Shown in pieces: positions 34,258 to 43,647 of a DNA stretch of 64,000 nucleotides. Source of the DNA: Phycisphaerales bacterium (lineage in GTDB: Bacteria; Planctomycetota; Phycisphaerae; Sedimentisphaerales; Anaerobacaceae); contig CP070678.1 in NCBI GenBank assembly GCA_020352515.1, positions 4,142,934-4,206,933 on the forward strand, given 5' to 3'. Both the position numbers and the translations under genes were made by a program. The notes beneath the pieces were generated by a model. The model saw only the letters and a list, made by a program, of their open reading frames with translations, had not been told where the DNA came from and searched no databases. Position 1 is the stretch's first letter; each line of letters opens with the position of its first letter.

Positions 34258-34746
34258 ATGGCGAAGAAGATATCCCCGGCAGTGCGGGCCGCAGCAGAGG
34301 CGCACCTCGCCTCGTTGGGTTCGTCCCGCGAGAGTCTGACCGACCGGCAGTGGCAGGTGGTGGCCAGGCACGCCAGGCAGCGGCGTTTTTCCACGTTGGC
34401 GCTTGTGCTGTGCGTCGCCTTTGCGGCGGCGCATTTGTGGGCGGCTCACCGCGCCTGGGTCTATTACCCCAAGCTGCTGGCGGAGCTTGCATCAGCAATC
34501 CCGGCAGGCGTCCAACAAGCCGCTGACAGTAATCCGGCCGAACCGCCGCCCGAATTGCTGCGGCGTTTTGCACAAATCTCGCTTGTCTTTGCCCTGCGCA
34601 TCGTCTCCTACCTGGCAGTCGGATTTGGCTTTCTCGCGGTCCCCCTGCTCTCGGCCCTATCCAGTCGTCGAACCGGCAGAATGATCTCCGCCTTTCTTTC
34701 GCCCGGGCAGCCTGCAGAGACAGCCGCTCTGGACAATCCCGCGTAG
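34258..34746 (+). CDS. Small membrane protein, two predicted helices
   Basis: The protein has 162 aa from ATG 34258. AAAGGAT at 34242-34248 is well spaced for it, and the GTG at 34249 is too close. A basic N-terminal cytoplasmic part (about 1-45) is followed by membrane helices near 45-62 (LALVLCVAFAAAHLWAA) and 105-135 (SLVFALRIVSYLAVGFGFLA). No family was recognised. The next gene starts 24 bases later with its own likely promoter. Confidence 0.6.
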   Translation: MAKKISPAVRAAAEAHLASLGSSRESLTDRQWQVVARHARQRRFSTLALVLCVAFAAAHLWAAHRAWVYYPKLLAELASAIPAGVQQAADSNPAEPPPELLRRFAQISLVFALRIVSYLAVGFGFLAVPLLSALSSRRTGRMISAFLSPGQPAETAALDNPA

Positions 34747-34758
34747 CCGGTGTATGAT
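34730..34758 (+). promoter_or_regulatory. Promoter of the gene at 34770 (leaderless type)
   Basis: TGGACA-N17-TATGAT with TG directly before the -10. The expected start (about 34765) is within about 5 bases of ATG 34770, leaving no room for a ribosome binding site. Confidence 0.5.
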
Positions 34759-34769
34759 AACCTCAACCT

Positions 34770-35327
34770 ATGCCCGTTACGCCGTATCATTTTGGACCCA
34801 GCGGCTTTGTCGCCCTTACATTCAGAAAGTGGATCGACCCGCCCGTTTTCGTACTGGCCAACATTGTCGTTGATGTTGAGGTGCTGATCATAGCGGCATT
34901 CGACCTCGGCTGGCCGGTTCACCGTTACGCACATACCCTGCTGCTCGGTGCGCTGGTAGGCCTGCTCTGGGGAGTTGCGGCCTGGCCCCTGCGGCATCTG
35001 TTCGGCCCTCTCATGCGTGCGCTGCGAATCCCGTACCATACCACCCGCCGGAAGATGGCCCTCTCCGCCGTGCTCGGCGTCTGGCTCCACGTCCTTGTTG
35101 ACGCCCCGTATCACATGGATGTCCGTATCTTCTGGCCCAACAGGATGTCACTGTGGTGGAAGGTCCAGCACCGCCTGGGGCACAAACAAATTGAGTGGGC
35201 GTGCCTGCTGTTTTTCGCAGCCGCCCTCATACCGTACGCTTTTGCCGTCGTCTCCTTCTATAAGCAGAAGAAACGCCGTGCTGGGCCTGAGCCGTTGCAG
35301 GAGGATGCTCTCGAGACCGCCGGCTGA
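34770..35327 (+). CDS. Membrane-bound metal-dependent hydrolase-like protein
   Basis: The protein has 185 aa with about four membrane segments. Conserved polar residues typical of YdjM/zinc-phospholipase-like membrane hydrolases are visible: His in TPYHFGP, Asp/Glu in VVDVEV, HRYAHT and HVLVDAPYHMD. Such patterns could bind metal at the membrane surface; the reaction is unknown. There is no Shine-Dalgarno, and a promoter ends only a few bases before the ATG, so a leaderless mRNA is likely. It has a Lys-rich C-terminal tail. Confidence 0.65.
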   Translation: MPVTPYHFGPSGFVALTFRKWIDPPVFVLANIVVDVEVLIIAAFDLGWPVHRYAHTLLLGALVGLLWGVAAWPLRHLFGPLMRALRIPYHTTRRKMALSAVLGVWLHVLVDAPYHMDVRIFWPNRMSLWWKVQHRLGHKQIEWACLLFFAAALIPYAFAVVSFYKQKKRRAGPEPLQEDALETAG

Positions 35328-35468
35328 GGGTACGCTCACGGGTTTCCCTGCGAAGCCCATACTGTAAAAGAGGGTGGCGGACACCTTGGCAAAGGTGTAA
35401 CATCGTCGAAAGTGGCTTACGGTTGCGGTCCTCCCGGGCGGGCGGGCCGCTCTTTGGAGAGCGTTAAG

Positions 35469-36875
35469 ATGTCAGGAATACTGTTCACGCGCAGCGCGTC
35501 TGCCGCGTTTGTTACGTGTCTATTCATCGCGGTCTCTTTCTGCCCGGCCGATGGTCCGACGGCACAAAGCACCTTCCGCATAACCTTGCCAGGGCACCGT
35601 TTCGCGGACGAGCTGCTGCCGCAGTCGCCCTTTGGCGTCAACACGGCCTTCGGGCCCGGGACGGCGAACCTTGAAGCCATACTCGAGAGAATGCAACGGG
35701 CCGGCATCAAGTGGGGACGCCAGGACTTCACCTGGCGCCGCGTCGAAAAGGAGAAGGGCAGGTATGATTTCGGAGGCTACGACCGCCTCGTCGAGACCTG
35801 CCGCAAATACGGCCTGACCCTGTTCGGCAACCTCGCCTACGGCCCGTCATTCCACGATCCGCGAACCCCCGAAGGCGTCGCCGCCTACTGTGCGTTCGCA
35901 GCCGCCGCCGTGAAACACTTCGCCGGCCGCGTCACGTACTGGCAGATATGGAACGAGCCGAACGGCGGCTTCTGGAAGGGCACGCCCGAGCAGTACGCCC
36001 GGCTGCTCGCCGCGGCCGGAAAGGCTATCCACCAGGCCGACCCTGGCGCAAAAGTCCTCGGCCTCAACATGGCCTTTTGTGACGTCATCTGGGCGGAGAA
36101 GATCCTCCGACTCGTCCCATACGACTGCTTCGACATCGCCTGCTTCCATCCCTACCGTGTCCCGTCGGCGCCCGAAGAGCGCCTCGACTGGTGGGAGCTC
36201 GACCAGTACGTCAAAAGCTGGCACCGCGGCGACCTCGATCCCAACTACCCGCTCGTCCACATGAGCTTTCTTGAGCAGACGGCGGAGCTAATTAAGGTGA
36301 TGGAGAAATTCGGCGAGCCAAAACCCATCTGGATAACCGAAATCTGCTGGAACACGCAGATTCACCCCTACGGCGTGCCTGAAATCCGCCAGGCCGACCT
36401 GGCCGTTCGATTCTATGTCCTGGCCATTGCCTCGCCCAACATCGAGAAGGCCTTCTGGTGGACCCTTCGCGACACCGGAACCCGCCAGTTCGACCAGGCC
36501 GACATGGTCGGGCTGATTCGCAACGACCTCTCGCCGAAATACGCCTATTACTCATACGCCTTCATGAGCCGAATGCTCGAAGGAAAAAGATGGCTCCGCA
36601 ACGACTCCTTCGGCCCTGATCTCTTCGCCGTCGTCTTCACCGACGAGGCCGGCGGGCAGGACACCATCGTCGCCTGGACCACCGAACCATACGGTTACAT
36701 CCGCGTGAACAACCACCAGGGCCTCACCATATACGACATCTACGGCGCCCGCCGGTTTGTCCCCTTCCACGAGGTTCGCACCAAAAGTCTGCCCATTCCC
36801 CTCGGGCCAAGCCCGATTTACATAACCGGCCCCAAGGGCCTGAAGGCCCGCGTCCGTCCCAACCCCGGATGGTAG
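35469..36875 (+). CDS. Secreted clan GH-A glycoside hydrolase (GH39/GH5-like)
   Basis: The protein has 468 aa from ATG 35469 (GGAG upstream; the in-frame GTG/ATG at 35412 lacks a ribosome binding site). A signal peptide (about 1-30) is followed by a TIM barrel. Asn162-Glu163 in QIWNEPNGG is the acid/base motif and Glu291 in WITEICWNT fits the nucleophile. The N-terminal part (FGVNTAFGPGT, GIKWGRQDFTWRRVE) is typical of GH39-like barrels. A C-terminal beta domain follows. The substrate could be a xyloside or related glycoside; this is family-level inference. Confidence 0.8.
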   Translation: MSGILFTRSASAAFVTCLFIAVSFCPADGPTAQSTFRITLPGHRFADELLPQSPFGVNTAFGPGTANLEAILERMQRAGIKWGRQDFTWRRVEKEKGRYDFGGYDRLVETCRKYGLTLFGNLAYGPSFHDPRTPEGVAAYCAFAAAAVKHFAGRVTYWQIWNEPNGGFWKGTPEQYARLLAAAGKAIHQADPGAKVLGLNMAFCDVIWAEKILRLVPYDCFDIACFHPYRVPSAPEERLDWWELDQYVKSWHRGDLDPNYPLVHMSFLEQTAELIKVMEKFGEPKPIWITEICWNTQIHPYGVPEIRQADLAVRFYVLAIASPNIEKAFWWTLRDTGTRQFDQADMVGLIRNDLSPKYAYYSYAFMSRMLEGKRWLRNDSFGPDLFAVVFTDEAGGQDTIVAWTTEPYGYIRVNNHQGLTIYDIYGARRFVPFHEVRTKSLPIPLGPSPIYITGPKGLKARVRPNPGW

Positions 36876-36908
36876 CTGCAATCCCAGCCCAGCCCGCCGC
36901 CGGGGGTC

Positions 36909-38705
36909 TCAGTCAGCGCCCCAATCCTCGCATAGAAGCGCAAAATCAAGAAAGTCGACTCTTGTGTTGCCATCGAGGTCCGCACAGCCCTCGCCGGAGC
37001 ATCCCCCCACGTCCAGCCACTGCTCGGCGAAAATATCCACGTCCTCCCAATTCAGGTCACAGTCTCCGCTTAAATCACCTGCAGCCGGATCAGGGCAATC
37101 ATCCACAAGAACAATATGACAGACCGACAGCGCCGGCAGCGTGTACGAAAAGGAGTTGCCCACAATCGGCCCGACGGGTGCTATCTCCCTTATGCTCGAT
37201 CCGCTCCCGTCAAACGCCCACACCCGGCCGGCATCGAAGCTCCGCTTGCTCGTAATGGTGAATGAGCCTTCGATGGGAGATTCGAAATTCTTATTGATGA
37301 CGATAACGTGCAGCTCCCAGTCCGTTTGCTCAAAGACCGATGCGTAAACCGAGCTGGTTTGCTTGTCCGACATCTGCGAATAAACCCTCGTGTCGCCAAA
37401 CGTCGAGTTTGCCCCGTCGTAATTCCTGTAAATTCGGTATGCCGCCGAGACGTAGTCATAATCTCCGCCGAGATGCCAGTACGTCGAGAGATACATGCCG
37501 TACTCGCCGAAGATTCCAAGCACGTCCGCCATCGCGATACCGCCGGAGATGTGATCGGGCGCCCCGTAGCTGTACTCCGTGATCGATAGCTTCGTGCCCG
37601 GATAATACGATTCGATGGAATTCAGTATGTTCGGCAGAAGCGGCAGGTAATCGCTGAACCACGTGGCGATCCAACTATCCTCGGTATAATCCGGGTCCCA
37701 GAGTGTCCGCGGCGCCTGCATCCGCGCCTCGGCATTTGCCCTGGAATAGGCCGACTGTGATTCGGTGATTCTCCTGCCGTCGCCTCGGGCCTCTGGATAC
37801 CAGTGCAAATCGAGCACGTCGAGCAGGCGCCGGCCGCGTCGCCCCGTGGATGCCCGCATCTGATCCAGGTAATAGTCGATGAACCAGTCGTAGTTGTCCT
37901 TGACGTCGGCCCAGTCAGGCGCATCCTGAAGGCTCAGGTACGCGTTGAATCCGTAAAGCACGGGGCCCAGTATCTGCGCGTTTGGGTCGACGTCCTTGAC
38001 CGCCTCCGACAATGCTACACTCCTTGTGATAAGCTCCTCGCAGCGCAGCTTTTCGGGGTGAATCCGGGGATGGGTCGAGGCCCAGAGGGCGGGCTCGTTA
38101 TCCAGCGAATAACACTTTGCGCCCGTCGGGCTCGACGCGCCGCCGTAACGGCTTACAAGATAGTTGACGCACTCGTCCATATACACGTACGCGTCATCCG
38201 TATCCGGGGCCCCGGGCGGATTGCAGAAGGGGGCGCCCTTGGCATAAACGACCTGTTTCCATCGGTCCGACGGCGCGGTATCCGCTTCGTCCACCGTGCC
38301 GTCGTCATCGGCGGCGACAAAGCCGGCCATCTGGAGAGTCACGACCGAAAGCTGCCCGGCCGCGAGTGCCGAATCATGGAAGCGCGTCTGCATGATTCCC
38401 GGAACGAGCTGCTGCGAGCCGGGCAGACTTTGCACGAGGTAACGGTCGCTGTGGTGATACCAGTCGCTGCCCGCGTTCGAGTAGTTGTTCTCCCAGTTGT
38501 ACCCGGTCAGCCGGTTCCCGCCGCTTCTTCTGGCCGCCAGGTTCTCATCCCCGGAAAGACCCGGGTTCGAGCCGTAAATGTACGGGCTGATAGGCGCCCT
38601 CTGGGCCTCTGTCTCTATCGTGTAAACGACGCTGATCCCGCCGGCGGCGATTCCCGCCACCAACTCTGAACTCAGCAAAATCCCCATTGCCGTCAGGCGC
38701 TTCAC
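36909..38705 (-). CDS. Secreted GH44 endoglucanase/xyloglucanase-type enzyme with dockerin-like module
   Basis: The protein has 598 aa from GTG 38705 (GAGGAG 6 bases upstream; an upstream ATG at 38798 would bury the signal peptide). The GH44 signature is very clear: YIYGSNPGLSGDE, RRSGGNRLTGYNWENNYSNA and SDWYHHSDRY. Catalytic residues are Glu204 in SLDNEPALW (acid/base) and Glu377 in LSITEYSYG (nucleophile). A beta-sandwich (about 455-535) and a two-loop dockerin-like module (GDLSGDCDLNWEDVDIFAEQ and DLDGNTRVDFLDFALL, about 540-595) end the protein. GH44 enzymes cut beta-1,4-glucans such as cellulose derivatives and xyloglucan. Confidence 0.92.
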   Translation of the reverse strand: MKRLTAMGILLSSELVAGIAAGGISVVYTIETEAQRAPISPYIYGSNPGLSGDENLAARRSGGNRLTGYNWENNYSNAGSDWYHHSDRYLVQSLPGSQQLVPGIMQTRFHDSALAAGQLSVVTLQMAGFVAADDDGTVDEADTAPSDRWKQVVYAKGAPFCNPPGAPDTDDAYVYMDECVNYLVSRYGGASSPTGAKCYSLDNEPALWASTHPRIHPEKLRCEELITRSVALSEAVKDVDPNAQILGPVLYGFNAYLSLQDAPDWADVKDNYDWFIDYYLDQMRASTGRRGRRLLDVLDLHWYPEARGDGRRITESQSAYSRANAEARMQAPRTLWDPDYTEDSWIATWFSDYLPLLPNILNSIESYYPGTKLSITEYSYGAPDHISGGIAMADVLGIFGEYGMYLSTYWHLGGDYDYVSAAYRIYRNYDGANSTFGDTRVYSQMSDKQTSSVYASVFEQTDWELHVIVINKNFESPIEGSFTITSKRSFDAGRVWAFDGSGSSIREIAPVGPIVGNSFSYTLPALSVCHIVLVDDCPDPAAGDLSGDCDLNWEDVDIFAEQWLDVGGCSGEGCADLDGNTRVDFLDFALLCEDWGAD

Positions 38706-38947
38706 TGCACACTCCTCAGTCTTCGGCTCTGCGTCGGCGGCCCGAAGCCGACCCGTCGTCAGGGCTCTTCCGGCCGGAACGGTCGCCACACATATCATTA
38801 TAACATATCCGGCGGCCCCATGAAAACAACGGCTCGCATCCCCGGCGCTCAGGACGCACGGTACCGGCTCCGCGGGCAGAAGTTCAGCTCCCGGCGATGC
38901 ACCTATGCGAGCCTGTTAGAAGTCCCGGCGGATTATTGCATCTGTGC

Positions 38948-38976
38948 TTGCCTGTTTGCCGATTATCAAATATAAT
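38948..38976 (+). promoter_or_regulatory. Sigma-70-type promoter of tyrS
   Basis: TTGCCT-N17-TATAAT, giving a leader of about 31 bases before ATG 39014. Confidence 0.6.
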
Positions 38977-39013
38977 CCCGGCTTTCGAACGTCACGTGAT
39001 TCAGAGAGCTATT

Positions 39014-40225
39014 ATGCCAGAGAATATAGTAAAGCAGATTCAACAGTTAAAACGCGGCACCGTGGAGGTCTTTACAGAGGCCGAGCTGGCGCAGAAGCTC
39101 ACCGAAGCGGCAAAGACCGGGCGACAACTGCGAATCAAGCTCGGCCTCGACCCGACCAGCCCCGATATCCACCTCGGCCATACGGTAGTGCTCAGAAAGA
39201 TGCGGCAGTTCCAGGACCTCGGCCACAAGGCCGTCCTGATCATCGGCGACTACACGGCCCGCATCGGCGACCCGTCCGGGCAGAACACCGGCCGGCCGAT
39301 GCTCTCGGGCGAGCAGATCGAAAAGAACGCAAAAACCTACTTCGAGCAGGCGGGAAAAATCCTCGACACGTCGGCCGAAAAGCTCGAAGTGCGCCACAAC
39401 TCCGAATGGCTCAGCGGCCTGCAGCTCGCCGATATAATCAAGTTGGCCGCAAACATGACCGTCGCGCGAATGCTCGAACGCGATACCTTCGACCTCCGCT
39501 ACAAAAACGGCGACCCCATCGGCGTCCACGAATTCCTCTATCCCCTGATGCAGGGCTACGATTCGGTAATGATAAAGAGCGACGTCGAGTTGGGCGGCAC
39601 CGACCAGACCTTCAACAACCTCGTCGGACGCGACCTCCAGAGAAACGACGGCCAGCCGCCACAGATCGTAATTACCATGCCGATCCTTGTCGGCCTCGAC
39701 GGCAGGGAAAAAATGAGCAAGTCAAAGGGCAACTATATCGGCGTCACCGATGAGCCCAAAGATATGTTCGGCAAGGTAATGAGCATCTCCGACGAGCTGA
39801 TGGAGAACTACTTCACGCTGCTGACCGACCTGCCCACAGAGAGAATCGCCGAGCTGACCGACCCGGCCGGGACCCACCCCAAAGAGGCGAAGGTCCTGCT
39901 CGGCAAGACCATCGTCGCTCAGTTCCACGGCCCCGATGCCGCCGATGCCGCCGCCGCCCATTTCGAGCAGGTCTTCGCGCAAAAACAGCTCCCCGACGAG
40001 ATGCCTGAAGTTCTGGTACCCACAGAGGCTATCACAGCGGCGAAGCTGCTTGTGCTTTGCAAGCTTGTCGCTACCGGCGGCGAGGCAAAGAGAATTATTA
40101 AGCAGGGCGGCGCTGTCATTAACAACAGGAAGCTTTCCGACCCCAACGAACAAATCATGCCTGCCGACGGCATGGTCCTTCGCGTGGGAAAACGAAAATT
40201 CGCAAGGCTCCGCGTCGATGCCTGA
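39014..40225 (+). CDS. tyrS: Tyrosyl-tRNA synthetase
   Basis: This 403-aa cytoplasmic class I synthetase charges tRNA-Tyr. The HIGH-type motif is HLGH in PDIHLGHTVVL, and the KMSKS motif is exact in DGREKMSKSKGN. The C-terminal S4-like RNA-binding part (KRIIKQGGAVINNRKL, about 345-403) is present. The start at 39014 follows the promoter at 38948-38976; the longer frame to 38897 would run through that promoter. It is a housekeeping gene between a GH44 gene and an antiporter gene. Confidence 0.96.
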   Translation: MPENIVKQIQQLKRGTVEVFTEAELAQKLTEAAKTGRQLRIKLGLDPTSPDIHLGHTVVLRKMRQFQDLGHKAVLIIGDYTARIGDPSGQNTGRPMLSGEQIEKNAKTYFEQAGKILDTSAEKLEVRHNSEWLSGLQLADIIKLAANMTVARMLERDTFDLRYKNGDPIGVHEFLYPLMQGYDSVMIKSDVELGGTDQTFNNLVGRDLQRNDGQPPQIVITMPILVGLDGREKMSKSKGNYIGVTDEPKDMFGKVMSISDELMENYFTLLTDLPTERIAELTDPAGTHPKEAKVLLGKTIVAQFHGPDAADAAAAHFEQVFAQKQLPDEMPEVLVPTEAITAAKLLVLCKLVATGGEAKRIIKQGGAVINNRKLSDPNEQIMPADGMVLRVGKRKFARLRVDA

Positions 40226-40340
40226 TCGCCGCGCCGCAAGAGCGAAATTCGCGGGCATCAGACATGCGTGATTCCGAGCAGGTGAAGGACTTTGGTTCGC
40301 GGCAGAGGTCATCGCCCGCTGAGGTGCGTGCCCCGCGGAA

Positions 40341-41507
40341 TCAGTCCCTGCGCATCCGCGGGTTTGTAGAGATCGGCGTTGGGTATTTGAGCACGACAAT
40401 GTATGTCGATATTAGAAACGTCAGAATCACCACCAATTGAATCAGGTACGATGTCGGCCTGGCGATTCTGCCCGCACCTGCCGCCGCATACGCCACCAAA
40501 AGGCCGAACTCGCTGGCCTGCCCCAGCCGCAAGCCCAGTTCTCTTGCCACCTCCGTCTGCTCCTTCGCTGCCCGGAACGCCAGGGCAAACACGACGGGCT
40601 TAACGGCGATAAGCACAATTGCCATCACAACGCCGGCGAGGGCTATCGATTGCGTCACCAGAAGGTCGAACTTCGCCCCTATCGAAAAGAAGAAGAGTAT
40701 CAGAAAGAACTCTCGTAGCGGCTTGAGCTTCTCGGCAATGCCTATCGCGATTGGGAACGAGGCCAGCGATGTGCCTGCAATGAAAGCCCCGGCCTCGTAT
40801 GAAATCCCCAGCTTCTTCCCAACTGCCGCCACAAGCAGACACCATCCGAGCGACACGAGAAAAATGTAGTCCTGGATAACGTCGAATCTGCCGAACAACG
40901 GCAGCAGGCAGAACTTTACCAAAATCCCGGCTCCCGCGCCGAGCAGAACCGTCTTTAAGACCAGAAGAGCGGTCCCTGCGTATATGTTTCCCTTGCCGCC
41001 GCCCGTAATCACCAAAATCAGCACTATAGCGATGATATCCTGCAGGAGCAGCACGCTGGTCATCAGCTCCCCGATCCGCTTATGGTGCAGGGCGGTAGTG
41101 GGTGTGAGCTTGATGCTCACGACCGTGCTCGAGAACATCAGCGCCGCCCCCGCTATGATACCGTCTACCACGGGCAGCCGGAATGCAATTGCGATCAGGG
41201 CCGTGGGCACGGCGAAAGCAACGCTCGTGGAAACGGTGATTAGGGACGTCTTCCTGAGCAGGCCCAGCAGCCTGTTCGGATGGAGGTTCAGCCCCAGCAG
41301 AAAAAGAAGTAGGATTATGCCCACGTGCGATATGCTCTGGATGTGTGACGGGTCCTTTATCAGCTTTGCCCCCCAGGGCCCGATCATCATGCCGAGGGCT
41401 ATGTACGCAAGGATTATCGGCTGTTTGAGATACAAAAACAGCGTCGATACCAGTGACGCCCCCACAAATATCAACGCCAGCTCATATACAATGTGCTCCA
41501 GTCCCAT
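40341..41507 (-). CDS. Cation/proton antiporter (CPA2, KefB/NapA type)
   Basis: This 388-aa inner-membrane antiporter has about twelve membrane segments. CPA2 landmarks include the repeated GLxLxP region (LLLFLLGLNLHPNRLL), ALMFSSTVVSIKL and SVLLLQDIIAIVLI (the Asp of the core helix), followed by FFFSIGAKFDL. There is no C-terminal RCK/TrkA domain. ATG 41507 is preferred over TTG 41531. A frameshifted copy of the last 60 codons lies at 43867-44047. It is probably Na+ or K+ coupled; the ion is not readable. Confidence 0.9.
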   Translation of the reverse strand: MGLEHIVYELALIFVGASLVSTLFLYLKQPIILAYIALGMMIGPWGAKLIKDPSHIQSISHVGIILLLFLLGLNLHPNRLLGLLRKTSLITVSTSVAFAVPTALIAIAFRLPVVDGIIAGAALMFSSTVVSIKLTPTTALHHKRIGELMTSVLLLQDIIAIVLILVITGGGKGNIYAGTALLVLKTVLLGAGAGILVKFCLLPLFGRFDVIQDYIFLVSLGWCLLVAAVGKKLGISYEAGAFIAGTSLASFPIAIGIAEKLKPLREFFLILFFFSIGAKFDLLVTQSIALAGVVMAIVLIAVKPVVFALAFRAAKEQTEVARELGLRLGQASEFGLLVAYAAAGAGRIARPTSYLIQLVVILTFLISTYIVVLKYPTPISTNPRMRRD

Positions 41508-41666
41508 CGCACCATCCGGCCAAGCGCTCAAGCAAGTCCTTCAGCAGCACCACACCGCCGCAAGTCACACAAAGCAGCCATCCGAATCACACCACGGTTC
41601 TCTACGCCATCGCTGTTGATATGGTTCGTGACACGTCTGAGGCGCTCGATGGCGGCCACTTCACCG

Positions 41667-41954
41667 CTACTCCGGAATCCATATCTTCTTGGCCCATACG
41701 ACCTCCGCCGAGCCGGGCAGCATCAACTCCGTCTGGCTCTTCGTAAGGAACACGAGCCCCTTGTAGCTTGTCAGGTACCGATGGTGCTTCGTCAGCAGTC
41801 CTCCCATCGCACAGACCACCAGGGGCCGGTCGCTCCTTCTGAGTATCTGCTCGAATTCCTGTGGCTCAACCCGCACTATTGCCCCTGAAGCCTTTATCGC
41901 CTGCGCAATAGCCGCAGCCGCTGCCGCTCCACCTGTCACCGCCCCGTTGGTCAT
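41667..41954 (-). CDS. Uncharacterised 95-aa protein
   Basis: Small cytoplasmic protein with an Ala-rich helical start (GGAAAAAAIAQAIKASG) and a predicted alpha/beta C-terminal part (RPLVVCAMGGLLTKHHRYLT, then GLVFLTKSQTELMLPG). GAAAGGG before the ATG supports translation. A possible promoter (TTGATA-N19-TATATT, 41996-42026 on the minus strand) lies just upstream. No family was recognised. It stands alone between the antiporter gene and a long gap. Confidence 0.6.
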   Translation of the reverse strand: MTNGAVTGGAAAAAAIAQAIKASGAIVRVEPQEFEQILRRSDRPLVVCAMGGLLTKHHRYLTSYKGLVFLTKSQTELMLPGSAEVVWAKKIWIPE

Positions 41955-42375
41955 GGTAATGCCCTTTCAGACAAATCTTTTGTGCCAATCATATAAATAT
42001 ACGCATCAGCCGCCACTCTTTATCAACCCGCCTTCGTCGCCAACTGCGAAAATGCGGCAATCTACGACCCTACCTCACGGTAGGGCAGAACTGAGTATTG
42101 ATACGGCTAAGAGGGCCGCAGCCGCCCTCTTGCGGGACTCACGAGAGCGTAAAGACCATGACTCGTACCCGGCAGCCGGTGCCGCCCTTGGTGGCGAAGC
42201 GCCCTGCCGCCGCAGGTCGTAATTACCCTGCCGTTTCCGCGCGGCCTCTGCCGTAGGATCGTGCATGCGCGAAGACGAATGTTGGCAAAAGCCAAGCCGG
42301 CCGCAGGCTGAGCTGTCCGTCGCTCAGCCGTCTTTCTTGTCTCTGAACAGAGCTGCCGCCAATGCTTCGCTATGT
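41955..42375. other. Intergenic region with several hairpins
   Basis: No gene is visible in 421 bases. It holds three perfect or near-perfect stems: CCCTACC/GGTAGGG (42068-42085, 4-base loop), AAGAGGG/CCCTCTT (42109-42131) and GGCTGAGC/GCTCAGCC (42306-42329). None has a clean T-run. The region may hold a structured RNA or the end signals of the nuclease-family gene to its right, and it includes the possible promoter of the 95-aa gene. Confidence 0.4.
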
Positions 42376-43647
42376 CTAGTTCAGTTCCTTGTGTATTCGA
42401 TTGAGATACTGGTTGCTGAAATCGATCTTCAGCTCGACCCAAAGCGGGCAGTGGTCGGACATCTGCCAGGTCCGCCACTTGTTACAGTAGTATGCCTTCT
42501 TTTCCGATCTACTGCGCAACTGGCCCGCCTTCTTCGTTCCCTTCTCATGGTAATCACGCAGATCCGTATTCGCAATCGAGTCATGGTAAATCGGGTAGTC
42601 GTCATCCCGGTAAACCGAGTCGAAGAACCTGAAGACGCCGCTGTTCTTCTTGCTCGGCCCCATCTGCAATTCGCCCCTCTTGACCATGAACGCGATCTGG
42701 TCGTAATACATGCTTTCGCTGACGTTGCTCTTGTACAGCTTCTCGGGAAGTGTAAAGCGGTTTTTCTTCAGCGCCTTCATGGTCTCGTCCTCTGGCCCGA
42801 CTATGTTGAAGTCCCCCAGGAGGATGAAGTTCTCGCCGGTCTTCTCCCTCTTGCGAACCTCCTTGGCCCGGTCGGCCAGGAACTTCGAGATAGCCGCAAT
42901 CTCCTTGACGCGTCTGTCGTACTTGGCGCCCGAACCGGCCCCATAGTAAAGGTGCACGGTACACAGGTTGAACTTGAACCACCCGGCCTGAAACGCCACT
43001 AAGAACGGCGTTCGCGCAAACTGGCGATATCTCGCCACCTTCTGCCCCTCGGGCAGATGAACCACGTGCGCGCCTTCGGGTAGTACCAGCTTCTGCCCCT
43101 TCTTCACAGCCGCCGTTGACCCATCGGGCAGCTTCAGCTCTGTCTTTCCCGTAAACTCGATGCTGTGCGATTCAGGAAGCTTGATGTCAACCTCTTCGCC
43201 CCCGATGGTCTGGCTCAGCGGTAGAACGATTTCGCCCGCTATATTGCGAAAGAGGATTTTTCTTCGGTCATAGACGAAGGTCAGCCGCTCCTCGTTGCCC
43301 CCGGGCCCTTCGGTTACATCGGTCGCTATATACTCCCAGTTGGGCCCGAGAATACTCATCACTCGTTTGAGCGGCCCCAGATCTGTCGTAACCTCCTGAA
43401 CGGCTACAAGGTCGAACGACGCAATGATCTCTGCGATGTAGTAGAACGCCTCATCCAGGCGGGGCCCGTGGCCGAATTTGTTGGAGTCGAAGTCTCGAAT
43501 GTTCCATGTCGCCAATAGAAGCGTGTCACGCAGCGTCCTCGCTGGAATGTCCTTCTTGAGCTGCTTGCGCAATGCCAGCAGACGCTCGATCGCGCGGCCT
43601 GCAAAAAGACGGTTTTCCTGCTTTCTTAGGTTCTTGTAGAATGGCAT
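42376..43647 (-). CDS. Endonuclease/exonuclease/phosphatase (EEP) family protein
   Basis: The protein has 423 aa. EEP-fold active-site motifs appear in order: ATWNIRDF (Asn), VAVQEV (Glu), LCTVHLYYG, LLGDFNIVG (Asp-Asn) and MSDHCPLW (Asp-His). About 90 extra residues with a beta-rich repeat (LPDGSTAAVKKGQKLVLPEG) sit between the second and third motifs, an unusual insertion. AAGGAG precedes the ATG. No signal peptide. It could act on nucleic acids or phosphoesters; the substrate is unknown. Confidence 0.82.
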   Translation of the reverse strand: MPFYKNLRKQENRLFAGRAIERLLALRKQLKKDIPARTLRDTLLLATWNIRDFDSNKFGHGPRLDEAFYYIAEIIASFDLVAVQEVTTDLGPLKRVMSILGPNWEYIATDVTEGPGGNEERLTFVYDRRKILFRNIAGEIVLPLSQTIGGEEVDIKLPESHSIEFTGKTELKLPDGSTAAVKKGQKLVLPEGAHVVHLPEGQKVARYRQFARTPFLVAFQAGWFKFNLCTVHLYYGAGSGAKYDRRVKEIAAISKFLADRAKEVRKREKTGENFILLGDFNIVGPEDETMKALKKNRFTLPEKLYKSNVSESMYYDQIAFMVKRGELQMGPSKKNSGVFRFFDSVYRDDDYPIYHDSIANTDLRDYHEKGTKKAGQLRSRSEKKAYYCNKWRTWQMSDHCPLWVELKIDFSNQYLNRIHKELN

